From Vitrella brassicaformis (taxonomy: Eukaryota > Sar > Vitrellaceae): a stretch of 38,950 bases of DNA. How positions within the stretch are numbered: the first letter of the stretch is position 1; every line of letters starts with the position of its first letter. The notes beneath the pieces were generated by a model. That model was not told where the DNA came from and did no database searches. It worked only from the letters and a program-made list of their open reading frames with translations. Position numbers and translations under genes: made by a program. Below, in pieces: positions 1 to 13,592 of this stretch. The stretch covers positions 93,367 through 132,316 of the forward strand of contig CDMY01000270.1 of the NCBI GenBank assembly GCA_001179505.1. The letters are read 5' to 3'.

Positions 1-858
1 ACAGACGCCCTCCTCTTCAGAGTCAAACCCATCGCCGCCACAGATCGGCTCAATTGCAAAAATGGCGACTGCACCGACCCGCCCGAAAGACCGAAGCAGC
101 CGCGGGCCTCTTTCCATCGCAAGATGAAGAGCAAACACCACAACAAGGCCGCGGCCAGGAGGACATCATTCATCACGGCTTCACACATGCTCGATGACAA
201 CAACCACAAGCAGGAGCAGCAGCAGCAGACGCCGGCGGCCAGCAACACGGCCGCATCCGCACTCACGCCCTCTCCATCGCCCCACACGCCCCGTTCGCTC
301 AAGTCGTCGCCTCAGCCGTTCGCCCCCTCCCTCCTCTCCTTCTGCTCGCCGCGCTCCCCGCCGTGCAGCACACCCAACAACACACCTGCAGCCGGCATCT
401 CCACCAAGAGGCTCCTGTCGGCGTCGGGCGGCGGGCGGTTCGGTGCGGGCGATGGTCAGGGGGATGGGAGCGACTCGGACGGAGGCAGTGATGACAGCAT
501 TGTGGCGCCAACGCCCATACCCAGTTCGGTGCCTCAGCTCGTGTCGAGCCGGCCGACGGTGGGCAGGGACAAGGGCGTCATCAGCCGCGGGCGGTTCGTG
601 GTGGTGGAGGGCAGTGAGCATCGCATCTGTGGGCGGGGGGGCGGCAGCACGGGGGTGCGACAGGTGAGAATACCCATGACATAGACACACACATTTTCTT
701 CATATGTATGTGTGTCTTGTGTTGTTTATGTGTGTGTGTGGAAGGCGTTTGAGGATTGCGAGCGTGACTGTGAGGAGGAGGCCCTGTCCGTGTGGCAGAC
801 CCACCAGCACAAAGGCAACAACATCCAAGGCAACTCAGGTGCCCTCAGGACGATGGCA
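1..858 (+). CDS. Low-complexity protein of unknown function, C-terminal part (5' partial)
   Basis: The reading frame is open from base 1 with no stop upstream, so the N-terminus lies outside the window. Exons read as 1-663 and 745-858, joined at CAG/gtgaga and gaag/GCG, giving about 258 residues and ending at TGA 856-858. The protein is basic, then rich in Ser, Pro and Gln, with a Gln run and an acidic Asp/Gly/Ser patch. A short RGRFVVVE stretch fits the RFxV consensus bound by SPAK/OSR1-type kinases, but such short matches are common by chance. The second exon is acidic (FEDCERDCEEEA). An alternative splice at 838/839 could continue into ORFs running to about 1391 (a Pro/His-rich tail ending ISSNTL), so the 3' end is uncertain. 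No known domain is recognised. Confidence 0.5.
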
Positions 859-2014
859 AGGCGATGAATGTGTTCGTGTCTCGTCTATAATCTCTGTCAG
901 GTTCTGTCGTCCCGTCTTCCTTTGGGTTTGGCTGTGTTGGGTTTGGCGAGAGCCCAATAATCACACCCACCAGTGGCCACAAACAGCACGGGTACAACAA
1001 CATGCCGACATAAGAAGACAAGAAGGCAACACCACACACACATTTCATTTGTGTCTCCTTTGTGCAGTGCCGCGTATAATCTGTTTGCTAACGGCCCCTC
1101 CAACCACACACACAGCGCAGGGTGGGCGCAGGACACAGCACACACACCTCCACACACACACCTGCCGGCGTCCCCTCTCAGGTACTTTCGTCGTTTCAAG
1201 ACCAGCAAGGCCTCGCTAGAAGCCGCCCCACCACACACCCACTCGCAGCCCCACCCCCCTCTCCAGCCCCCCGCCAGGCCGCACCCCACCCACACCTGCC
1301 GCCGCACCACTCACCCAAGAAGAACCGACACACTCAGTACCGTCCAAGCAACGGCCAAGACAATAGCAACATCAGCAGCAACACACTGTGAGATGAGACA
1401 CGCAGGGAGACGGGCAAAGGGAAGAGGGAGTGGGTGCAGCAGGGTGGACTGTCGTGGGTGTCGGTCCGTACCTGCGTGTCTGTGTCCATGTGTGCGTGAG
1501 GTCGAATGCATGAGTTTGTTGTCGTGAGGGACGGGGCATTTTTGCCGTGTCGATACCCACTATCGGCACGCTCTCCCTCTCTGACAGAAGGTCTCCCCCA
1601 TGTGTGCGTGATTGCATGTATGCCGGTTTGTGTCCAAGAGAGGGGTCTTGGTTGTGCGGGGGGGTTGGCGACACACTCACCACCCATCCATCCATCCAGC
1701 CAGCTAGCCAGCCCGCCAGCCAGTCGACTGAGCAGTGCAGTGCAGTGGGACTGTTGCGCGTGGACGTGTACCAAATGAAATCAATTCACACATACCCACC
1801 TACCGTCTCTTGTCCCAGTGTCGCTTCGCTCACGCAGGCCAACGACAAATAGGCACTCTCGTGGTCTCTCTCCCGCTCCCCCCCTCTCTCTCTCTCTCTG
1901 CATCAATGGCCACGGCCGGCAGGAAAGTACCAGTAGGCACATATCATGACGCGGCCGACGCGGTCAACGAGAGAGAAAAATCCACACGCACCCACACTTC
2001 TCCTTCCAGCCTGT
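859..2014. other. Convergent intergenic region, simple repeats
   Basis: This region lies between the 3' ends of two genes facing each other. It holds CA-rich tracts, CCAT/CCAGC repeats near 1680-1725 and a CT run near 1878-1900. A Pro/His-rich open frame to 1391 may be a further 3' exon of the left gene. From 1400 to 2014 I see nothing convincingly coding. Confidence 0.5.
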
Positions 2015-4872
2015 TCACTTTTTGATGCCCCTGGTTTTCTTGAGCTTCCTGACGTCCTTCTTGAGGAACTCCACTATCGCAGCCTCTGACGTCTCCTTAA
2101 CCGTCACGTCCCTGCCCAAACAACTCCGAAGGGCACGCACCTGTGTAGACCAACCACACGTATACACACAGGCACACGCGATGAGGCGAAGAGTCACTGT
2201 GTGTGAGGGAGCGTGTGTGGGTTGTGTGGTGTGGGTGGTGTGGTGTGGTGTTCGTGTCCCCCCCTTCCCCCCACGTCACATACGCACCCGTGTGTATGGC
2301 CAGTCCTCGGCCACAATGTCGACTCCGCCCTCCTTGTTGGGCGGCGGCTGGGGGCGGGACCAATCGGAATCCGACACAGGCTGGCAGACGCGCGCGCAGA
2401 GAGAGAGAGAGAGAGACCCAGTCAGTGAACACACACTTGGAGGGTATGTATGGTACCTACCCACCTCTTCATAGTAGTCGTCATCGACCCTCGGCCGTCG
2501 TGGGTTGAACTGCAGCCTGACCCCTCCGGGCAGCGACCGGATGGCCACCGGTGTGGTCAGGTGCTTGTAGTACTGTCCCTCACGCAGCCACAGCCGCGCC
2601 CAGTCCTTGAGGAAGTTGACGACGTGCACCACGGGCATGCCCTGAATCGACTCGCGATACAGCTCGGGGCCGTCCAGCTTGATAAAGGCATCGTCCCACT
2701 CCTGTGGGAGTGAGTCAACACGACCAACAGACAGGCAAGCGGATGGATGGATGGCTGGATGAGGCACGCAATCGTCCCCCTCCCTCCCTGTCGTTCAATC
2801 ATTTCCTGGCTAGTCTACCCATTCTTGTGGGAAGTCCTTGCCCGGTGCGCTCGCGAGACTCATCGTGGCATTGTAGGCCACTCGCTGCATTGAATGCATT
2901 GTAGGCATTCACCCATCACACCCACAGAATACAGTGAGCTCTTGGCTGACTGGCTGGCTGGCTGGGTGCACACACACCCACTTGTTTCGTACCTTACCTG
3001 GTGCACACACCTGACGAGGCACTGTGCGGCGGCCTCCTGTGTGGTCATGGCGTCCAGAGGGATGGAGGGGGAGTCACCCGCCTCGAACCGAATGCCCGCC
3101 ATCTCACCCTATGGACCCGATCCACAAAGGGCAATTAATGTTGGTCGTTTGCTGGGCTGGCGTGTGTCCGCCGCCGTGGCCTCCCGTTCTTTCATTGTAC
3201 CGACCGCCAGGGGTTCCAGCTTGCCGACGCGGACAAAGGAGTAGTCGAGTCCCCTCTTGTTGCTCTGCTGGATGATGCTCTCCTCCACCCGCCGCTTGTC
3301 GTCCAAATCTGAACAATCCAATCCAATCCATGTGTGTGGCTCACATCGTGTCGGCGCGTGGGTGGGTGTGGCTGTCCACTGAGTGAGTCAGTGCTCATAC
3401 CGGTGAACATGCCGATGAGACCCCCTCGGTCACGCCTGTCGATGCCCAAAGGCGACAACAATATCACGTGCTCCAGGCTCGGACTGTTGGCCAGCCTGAT
3501 AGACAGACAGAGACAACAAAACGGGGCGGGCGGGCGGGCGGGCCTCAACGTACGTCTTCATCTGTTGGTTGATGTGCACAGAGCAGACCTGTGATGCGTA
3601 CGTACCATTTTTCGACGTTGATGGAGTCGACCCTGAAGGTGGAGTCGTCTCCCGAGCCGAAGAGGTCCAGCATGCCGCCGCCAGACTTGGACTTCTTGGA
3701 CGGATCCACACATATGATCATCACCTGGACAGACAGACAGACAGACACACAGACAGACAGACAGACAGACACAAGACCAACCACACACATACGCAATCGA
3801 GCAGCTGTCTGCCTGTCTGTCTGGACCGACCTGAGTGGACCTCAGCTTCGAGTACACGGTCTCGGCGCCTATATGATACAGGCAGCAAGCATCATACGCA
3901 CAGCCAGAACCGTGCCCTCCTGCTTGTCCCTCCGTGACTGACCGTTCTGCTTGGCCGTGTTGGGTTCGCTGCCATCGATGACGTTGACGTTGAATCCCTG
4001 CTTCTCGAGGTCGCGCTGCACCAGGTCCTTGATGCGACTCAACCCACCACTCACCTGACCCACACACACCATAGCGTGACGCAGCCATCCATCCAAACAT
4101 CCAGACATTGTCTGTCTGTCCGTCCATCAGGCAGCGGTGTTGCCTGCCCCACCGCACCAGTGTGACGTATTCGATTCGGTCTCGTCTCCGTTTTGTGAAC
4201 TCCCTGTCGCCCGCCAGGCCGATGCTAATATCGCTGTCGCCGACGCTGATGCCCCCGCCCTGCTGGTAACGACCCATCGCCTGACACACATACATGATAT
4301 CGACGAATGACACGCACGACAGAGAGAACCGCTTGCATTGGAGGGTATCGCATCCGTGGCATCTCACTCTCTGTCTTACCGTCTTGAAATCCTCCTCGAA
4401 ATCATCAACCACCTTCCGCACTTTGCGGCTGCAAAGAGCAACGGCACATCCAGCCATCCAGCCATCCATCCATCCATCCATCCATCCACTGCTCACACAT
4501 GCCTCTCTCTCTCCACCTCACCGACCTGGATTCAGGGACCTTTGTGGGGTCTTTCGGCTTGCCAGCCTCCAGGATCCCGAACGGGTCGTCGGGGTCCATC
4601 GATGCGCCAAGCCGCCACCCGCCCTCCTCCTCACCCTCCTCATCATCTCTGCCCCTCTCCCTCTCCCTCCTGGACCACACCGCCACCTGACTCAAGCCCG
4701 CCCTCCTCATCGACCGTCTCAGTGACTGTGCCAGCGGATGGTGTAATGAAAGATGGCCGTGATGGACGAACAAAGGGGAGTGTGACGGCGTCGGCTCCTG
4801 CCTGGCGGAGAGCGCGCCCACACTGCTGCTGACAAACAGGAGGGCTGATGATACCAGGAAAGTCATGGTCAT
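2015..4872 (-). CDS. Plastid-type atypical SDR, NAD(P)-binding Rossmann protein
   Basis: Twelve exons join in frame: 4872-4526, 4428-4380, 4280-4158, 4054-3943, 3868-3831, 3724-3606, 3495-3401, 3308-3205, 3108-2998, 2701-2465, 2380-2288, 2140-2015, giving 517 residues. The N-terminus starts with a signal-like hydrophobic stretch (TFLVSSALLFVSSSVGALSA), followed by a Ser/His/Arg-rich stretch. This fits the bipartite leader of a secondary plastid. A Rossmann core follows: a beta strand, then VSGGLSRIKDLV in the place of the usual glycine-rich loop, a helix and a second strand (FNVNVIDG). Further on come a HVILLSPLGI strand and the family-like segment EESIIQQ...DYSFVRVGKL, resembling the DYTIVRPG region of atypical SDRs in PF13460-type proteins. 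Substrate and reaction cannot be told. The usual TGxxGxxG is degenerate, so it may be a structural or assembly factor. The C-terminus is Lys-rich. Confidence 0.75.
3729..3773. repeat. CAGA tetranucleotide repeat
   Basis: Nearly pure CAGA/CACA units lie in an SDR intron next to the acceptor of exon 3724-3606. On the coding strand this is a TCTG-type tract. Confidence 0.8.
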
Positions 4873-6053
<1,181 letters not shown>

Positions 6054-7366
6054 ACCTTACACCCCTATTTGGGTGGGTGGCTGGTCGGCTGGTGGGCGTA
6101 GTCTTAGGGGCGGGAGGTGAGGTGCGGTGCAGTGCGATGCATTGCGGCTGTGTGAGCGAGAACTCTCATCGCTCATGCCGTGCCATCCGTGTGTTCCTGT
6201 CATGTGTCTGTCTGCCTTTCACGGGACGCTTGTCTGATCCGTTAATCTGAATGTCTTCGTGCTCGAATCTTGGGGTCCATCTCGCACGCTTGGCTCGTGT
6301 GGTGCCCTGGCACATGTGCCGCAAAAATGCCAAGAGAAGGTGACACAGGCATGACACCACACACACATAGCTCGCATGGACAAGACTCATCTGGACTAGG
6401 TAGACGCCACGCACTGTCCACAGGCCTGTCTGCAGAGAGAGGGATGGATCGCCTCATAGGCACACGACACACGAATGGGGTGGCTGCAAACGACGCACAC
6501 GCATCGATCGCACCCTTGCTTGCACCAATCAATCAACCAAGGACTACGTGACCACAGACAGTCGGTCGAGAAATGACCAACTAGAAATCGAACGACCGAC
6601 CGACCATTTGGCTCGCCGAGTGGCTGCCTGCCTGCCTGCCTGGCTGGCTGGGGTTCGTTCGTTGGTTCCTTCGACAAAACAGCCAGTCAGTCAGCACAGG
6701 GAAACTTCAAGCCAGTCAGTCGGTGCGACGTGAGTGATATATATGAGATGTTATGTGAGATACGATACAGATGGGATGGCTGGAAGGGACGGGAGGGGAA
6801 AAAGACTGACTGCTCTTTCTTATCTTAAACACTTGTGACACGCACAGACAGACAGATGCATCCATCTCATGAGCACAACAAACTCACAACACGTGTGTGT
6901 CTCAGTCAGTCAGGACTACCTACCTTACCAACCAGTCAACCAACCAACCAACCAAACCAACCAACGGGAAAGACTCACTTGATAGGCGGACGGGGGAGGG
7001 AGGGAGGGAGATCAGCCAGACAGACAGAGAACCCACCGTCGCACACGCGGAAGGAGTGGTTTGGTGTTGTCAGGCGGTCACTCAGTCAGTTAGACATACA
7101 GAGGAACAGACGGACGTACGTGCGCACGCATACCCATGGCAAAAAGAGTCCGCTCACACACACACACGACACACGACGGCAACGCGTCACTTCTCAACCC
7201 GCATCAGACAGACTAGACACACACACACACACGCACACACGCAGAGGCAGCAAACTTCCCCGCTTACACCTTTCTGTGTCTCCCCCTCCCTCCGTCCCTC
7301 CGTCCCTCCCTCCCTCCGTCCCTCCCTCACTCCGTCCCTCTCTGCGCCCCGCCCATGGTCAACTAC
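6054..7366. other. Long convergent intergenic region, no gene seen
   Basis: About 1.3 kb lies between two gene 3' ends. It contains short tandem motifs: CTGC/GGCTG near 6625-6650, CAGT/TCAG near 6690-6725 and 6900, CCAA near 6930-6965, CACA near 7150-7240 and CCCT(C/T)CGT near 7280-7340. ORFs here are repeat translations. I see no RNA gene or mobile element. Confidence 0.5.
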
Positions 7367-10300
7367 CTACCCCTCGTGCTGCTCATCATCGTCCATGGCC
7401 CCCTCAGTATCCCCCTGCGGTGCCGTCCCCAGAGCGAACCCCATCCCACCGTGGCCGGCGTACTGAGGGCTCAACGGCGCCTGCTGGGGCGCCTGGGGCT
7501 GCGGCTGCCCGTGGGCCGGTGGTCTGTAGCCAGCAGTGGTAGTGGAGATGCCCTGCTGCTGCTGCTGCTGACTGGACATCTTCATTTGCATGGCCAGCTG
7601 CTCCATGAACCTCATCTGCTGAGGTGCCAGGTTGACCTGAGGGGGGGTGCTGGTGGCCAGCTGGGAGAAGGGGCTGGCAGGGGCCTCTGGCGGCTGCTGC
7701 TGCTGCGGCTGCGGGAGGTGGTCAGGGGAGGGGGCGGCGACGCTTTGCGGGAGTGGCATCGACTGCGACAGCAACGATGGCACGCCAGGCTCCTCCTTGA
7801 CCCAGGGATAGGTGCTGCCCATCTCGTGCATCGACTCCTGCTTCCTCTTGTTGCCCCACCCCCCGACCCCGTCGACACCCACACCCACACCCACACCCAT
7901 GCCCAGCCCCCAGCCCCCCTGGTTGGCCTCCTGGTTGACCGTCGGGGGCGAGGAAATGGCCAGGTTGCCGCCCCGCAACACGCCCCTGTGTGCCGTCATG
8001 GCACGCCTACGCTGGGGCGACCGCACACCGGCGACGAACTCGTGCGGCTGTGGCCCGAAGGCGGGGGAGCCGATGGTGGCGACGCCCCCACGGTTGACGA
8101 GCGGCCCGCTGCCACCGAACTCTGGTGGCATGAGGCCCTCAGCAAAGCCTGGCGGGGACGCCGGGGGGAGGGGTGAGGCGAAGAGTGGGCCCGGCTGTGG
8201 GCTGAGGCCCGCACCGAAGCCTGGCGGGGAGAGCTCTGCTTGGGGGATGGGCGATGATGGGAGGAGGGAGTGCTGTTGGTGGTCCCCTCCCCCTCCCCCT
8301 GCTCCCCCCGCCCCCCTCTGTTGGTGTGGGTTGGCCCGCTCGGCGCACCGCCGCATGTGGTCCAGGTGCAGCTGCACAGCCTCCTCCCACAAACCGCAGA
8401 TATACGCCATCTTAAACAACTGCAATCAAGCCAAACATCATCAGACACACCAACACAGCACAGAGGGAGGGAAGAAAGAACTGATGGGATGGTGCGCCTC
8501 TGCCGGACAGGCGCACGTGTGTGTGTGTGTGTGTGTGTGCTGTCTTTTCACCTGCGGCAGTGTGGCGTTTCGCATCTCCCCGTACTTGAGACCATGATCG
8601 AGCAACGTCTGATCCTGCACGCAACATCAATCAACAGACAGACCAGAGAGAGCGAGCAGCACACACTCCAAGGTGCTTCAGGAACTGGTAGCTGGAGTGC
8701 CGCCTGTCTGTCTGTCCCACCATGAAGTCCTTGTTGAGCTCGTGGAACTCCCTGAGCCTCTTGAGCAGAGCCTTCCGGCCCTCACCGCCCAACTTCAATG
8801 CTATGCCCTCCCTGACCAACACACCCAATGCGTGCATGAGTGTGCATCTGAATGGTGCCGGCCATGCCACGTGCTCGTCATGTGTGTGTATGGTTCGGAC
8901 TCGTATTCGATGGTCTCTCGTGTGGTGCCCGAGGGGCTGCGTGTGATGACCGCCGCCGGCTCACGCACCTGGCGCGTCTTGTTGCGCCGCCGCTGAGCCT
9001 GAACCCACACACAGCATTCACACACACAGAGGTCATGTCGCTGAGACATGGAGTGGCTGGCGCACCGACCCTGAAGTGTCTCATCTCAGCATGGTGAGGG
9101 CTGAGTGGAATGTAGCCCTTGTACTCCAGATGAAGACGCACAGCCACTGGCCACAGTTCACTGAGGGAGAGAGGGAGAGATAACAGGGAACGGTGTCCAG
9201 TGCGTTTTCCTTCCGCATCATTCCCTCTCCCCCCCTCCCTACCAGTCGACCGCCAGTCTAAGCAGCTCAATGATGGGGGTGTTCTGGTGCACCCGCTTCT
9301 CGACACCATGACGCCCTGCACACACCAGACGAGACGAGACGACACCAGCCTGCCGTCTGACTCGTTCTCGTTCTGTCTTCTCTTCTGTCTGCCTCCTTCT
9401 CACGTGTGGCCTTGATGTAGTTCCTCAGCAGCTCCCTGCCGGCATCGCCGAGCGAGAAAGTGATGCCGTCGTGGTACTGAGGAACCTGTCAGACAAGACA
9501 CCAACCAAACCGTCACATAGGCGGACAGCAGTCATGCCCCATCCCCCTGGCCTCTCTGCCCACTCACCACGCGCTGTGCGCTCAGCGGCAGGTCGTCGAG
9601 GGTCAACATCTCCAGGGGCGCCTCGACGATCGGTGGGGCCGCCATGCCCCCATTGCCGTCCGTCTCGCCGTAGACAGGGCCGCCAGCACCGCCCACAGTG
9701 GTGAGTTGGTAGTAGGAGGTCGGTGAGGGGAGTGGCTGGTATGAGACGCCCGTGTAGGGCGGGTAGAGCTGCTGCAGCTGCTGGTGGTGGTGGTAGGGCG
9801 CCTGCTGCGTCGTGGCGCTACCGGTGCCGCTGCCGTCGTTGTCGGAGTCCTGCGACGACCGGTCGTCGCTCATTATCTCGCCCCGCTCCAACTTAACCAT
9901 CTGTCTTGGCAACCAACAGATCCAATCGGCACACACACACATCCCTCCCTCCCTCCCTCCCTCCATCACCTTGGTCCTGTTCTGCCCAGCTCACCGGTTG
10001 GAAGCCGTCCCTGGGGCTCCCTCCCTCGTATGGTCCCGGTATGGGCGTGTTGGGCGGGACCCTCCCCATGCCGCCATATGGCGAGTAGATTTCTGCCTTC
10101 ACGTCAGCCTCCTGCGGCACCAAGGGCACGGCGGCCGGCGGCTGTGGGTGCGAGTCGAATGACATGGTCAGTGATGGGGGCGGGGGGGCCATCGAGGCAG
10201 TGGAGCTTCGCTGCGATGCACCGCCAGGCAGGCCCACAGAACCCATGTACGCGCCCATCGGACCAAACAGCTTCCTGTCATCCTGCAAACACACATACAA

Positions 10301-11462
10301 GGCAAGGCAAGGCAAGGCAACGCAAGGCGACACGAACGACAGACACCATTGACCCAGTTGTCAACACAGACACTCGCGCACAGACATGCTCTCCCCTCCC
10401 CTCCCCCTTTTACCAGTGTGTTTTCCACGGGGAGTTTGTCAAGCAGCGCCTCTCCCGGCTCGCCGATCATGGAGAGGTCGTGGCCGCCATTCTCCCCCTC
10501 CCCCTCAGCAGCCCCCTCCGGCGGCGGCGCCGAGGAGGGTCTGGGTGGGACGGCGAATCCCTGCTCGCCCCACGAGTTGCTGGGCCGCATGTAGTCGACC
10601 ATCATGGCGCTGTCAGTGCCGATGGGCACCGGGGGGAAGTCCAGCTGGGCGGCCGAGTGCTGGTGGGTGAGGAAGAGGCACGAGGAGAGATGCGACTGGT
10701 GCCGCTGGAGCGAGGGGCGGTTGAGGGACGCCTCCAGCGAACTCGTGTTGAATAGAAGACCCGCACCAGCCGTATCCTGCACACACAGACAGACAGACAG
10801 ACAGACAGACAGAGGAGGGAGGGGTAAAACAAACACGATTTGATCAGCAGGAACCATCCAATTGTTGTTTGTCGTCCCTCCCATCCCTCCCTCAGTTCGT
10901 TCGAACCTACCTGTGACATGAGTCTCTGCAGCTTCCGGACGGGCTGCTCGATAGAGCTGTTGCGATTGAGGAACAGATCCCTTCCCCCCAGACTCAGCCC
11001 GCTCATCCCCCCAGACAGCTGTCGCACCAAAGGGTCCTCAAACATCGACACACCAGGGCCGTTGTACGCCGACGATCCCGTGGGGAACGGCCGGCCGACG
11101 TCCTCCATGTTGCTGTCGCCGCGCAACGCAGGCATGGGCCCGAGCGCGTTGCTCGCCGCCGGGCTGGGGCGTGACGGCGTCCGCTCCATCGATGGCGGGT
11201 TTGTCTCGCCGAGGAGCATGTCGTTGACATGGCCTCCTCGGTCACCCTGCTGGGCCGCCCACGCATAGCCGGCGAACGAGGATGGGTCTCGCTGCATGGA
11301 AGGGAGGGGCAGCGGGACCGATGACGGCGGTGGGGGAGGTTCCATGGGTGCGGCGGAGGACGGGGGGAGCTCCATGGAGTCGGCCTCTGCCAGCTGGACG
11401 TGTTGGGCGTACTCGAAGGGGAGCTTGCTGTCAGCGCGTGAGGGGCTGCTGGGGTGCGCCAT
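7367..11462 (-). CDS. Large unknown protein with a helical core between disordered arms
   Basis: Eleven exons are read: 11462-10911, 10776-10414, 10282-9995, 9900-9568, 9485-9404, 9315-9243, 9160-9070, 8998-8969, 8811-8721, 8614-8552, 8419-7367, giving about 1005 residues. The exon 8/9 junction is the one place where phases do not close, so exon 8 may extend further. Residues 1-500 and the last 300 are Pro/Gln/Ser/Gly-rich and disordered, with poly-Gln near the C-terminus. Between them, from short exons, lies a dense helical region (GRELLRNYIKATRRHGVEKR, ELWPVAVRLHLEYKGYIPLS, ALLKRLREFHELNKDFM, LFKMAYICGLWEEAVQLHL). I do not recognise the family. The arrangement resembles transcription or RNA regulators, but there is no direct evidence for this. 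A possible 5'UTR intron spans 11617-11529. Confidence 0.65.
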
Positions 11463-12264
11463 GATGATAATACAATCGACTCGTGGGACACGCAGCCGAC
11501 CACTCACTCAGTAACACCCAGTACCCTCCTGAGGAACACACGAAGCACAACAAACAGAAGGGACGGGCAGGAAATGTCATAGCGAAACAAGGACAGGCAG
11601 CCGCCTTCTCCTCCCACCTGAATCTTCCTTCCACGTGGCTGTGCTGTGTGTGTCTGCAGCTCAATCAGACGGTCACCCCCGCCGCTTGTTCGCGCCAGGC
11701 CACTGCTCTTCAGGAATTCGGCGATTCATCAAGCAGGCGCTGCTCTCCCTGCTGCTGCCTGCCCTGATGGGAAAACGGAAACGCGCATCTTTTCTCTTTT
11801 CTTTAAGCTCGCATATTCTGCGGCTCGCAGGGTTCTTCTTCGTCGAGATTCCTACACCGCTCTGGGAGGCTGCTGCGGAGCCCATTACACTACCATTACA
11901 TGTAGGTTGGCGCGCTGGGCGCCGCATGCAGCTTCTCAGTCTCTCGAATCACGCGGCACAAAGGATCAGTGGAGGCGAGGGGGTCTTCACGTGGCTGTAG
12001 TGACTGCTGGTGGCGGATAGAGGGTCTCGGCATCACCAGCTGTCATTTGAGATGGCATTTCTCCTGCGCCCCCGCCGCTGGGACTCATAGCAGAGCCGAC
12101 AGGAGTCGCTCGGGAGGCCGCCGGACAAGCCGCTGCAGTGTAGGCTCCTCGGGTCGGGGCGCTGACTGACTTTGTCCCACAGTTTGTCTGTGGGCCAGGC
12201 CAGGTTTCGGTCCGCGGTGAATAGTCTCTAACTGGTGCGTCGTTCGGGTCGTTTGGGTGTGGCG
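11463..12264. promoter_or_regulatory. Divergent promoter region, unknown protein / cilium kinase
   Basis: This 802-bp region lies between two start codons. It carries the octamer TGCGAGCT on the minus strand at 11806-11813 and a near copy (GCTCGCA) at 11823-11829. It has few simple repeats and a pyrimidine-rich tract beside the motif. There is no clear TATA box. Confidence 0.45.
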
Positions 12265-12510
12265 ATGATTCGTTACAAGATAACCAAGGTGGTGGGTGAC
12301 GGCACCTATGGGTCCGTCATGAAGGCCATCAACAAGCAGAACGGGGAAGTGGTACGAGAGAGAGACCCAATGGAGGGATGGATGGATGGATGGGAGAGGT
12401 CTGCATCTTATGATGTGTTGTGTTGTGTTGTGTGTTTAGGTAGCGATCAAGAAGATGAAGAAGAAGTACTACAGCTGGGAGGAGTGTATGCAGCTCAGGG
12501 AGGTCAAGGT

Positions 12511-12544
<34 letters not shown>

Positions 12545-12830
12545 ATGGATTGATGGGTCTTTCCATTCCATATGTGCGTCAGTCGTTGCGGAAGTTGGTC
12601 CACCCGAATGTGGTGAAGCTCAAGGAGGTGATTCGCGAGAACGACGAGCTGCACTTCGTCTTCGAGTACATGGAGGTCAACCTCTACCAGCTGATGAAGG
12701 ACAGGGTCAAAATGTTCCCCGAACAAAAAATCAGAAACATCATGTAAGGAGGAGGAGGGGGAGGAGGGGGAAGCTGCTGCTGGGCTTCCTGCTCTCCCTA
12801 CTTGCTGATGCGATGCGATCTGATACATCC

Positions 12831-12862
<32 letters not shown>

Positions 12863-13557
12863 GTATCAGTCCCTCCAGGCGTTGGCCTACATGCACAAGC
12901 ACGGCTACTTCCACGTGAGCATGGCAACAATACGACACATAACATACGGCGGCATATTGCTTCCTTCCCTCCCGTCATGTCTGTCCTATATGTTTCAGCG
13001 TGACGTGAAGCCCGAGAATCTGTTGGTGACCAAGGAGACGGTCAAGCTGGCCGACTTCGGCCTCGCCCGCGAGATCAGGTCCAGGCCGCCCTACACCGAC
13101 TACGTCTCCACACGATGGTGCGCTGCTGCTGCCTCCCTCTGCACTGCACGAGGCACACTTGAGCATCTCATCTGCGTGTGTGCTGCTGTGTGTGGCATGG
13201 ACAGGTATCGCGCTCCGGAGGTGTTGCTGCGGTCGCCAAATTACAACTCGCCCATCGACCTGTGGGCAGCTGGTGTGCACACACACACGCGCCACACACC
13301 ACACGCACACAAAGAGGCAGGCAGCTGATTCGACTGACTGAGGGAGAAACAAACCACATTCAATTCTGCGTGGGGGTGGGTGTGGTGTGGTTCATTCAGG
13401 TGCGATAATGGCTGAGTTGTATTTGCTGCGGCCGCTGTTCCCTGGGTCGTCAGAGGCCGATGAGATATACAAGATATGCTCGGTGCTCGGTAGGCCGGAA
13501 GGCAGCCACGGCACGGCAGGACCCAATGTGTACGTGTGTGTAAGTGGAAGTGTGTTT

Positions 13558-13592
<35 letters not shown>

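Noticed and set aside
973-1527. Long ORF after the first gene
   Set aside because: Its His/Thr/Pro composition comes from CA repeats, and its frame cannot be joined cleanly to the upstream exons.
3558-4496. Single long minus-strand ORF of 312 codons
   Set aside because: It reads through introns with repeat-derived residues. The spliced SDR model explains the conserved parts.
10900-10925. GGTTCGAAC on the minus strand, like a tRNA B-box
   Set aside because: It sits at a splice donor of the large unknown gene and no tRNA fold surrounds it.
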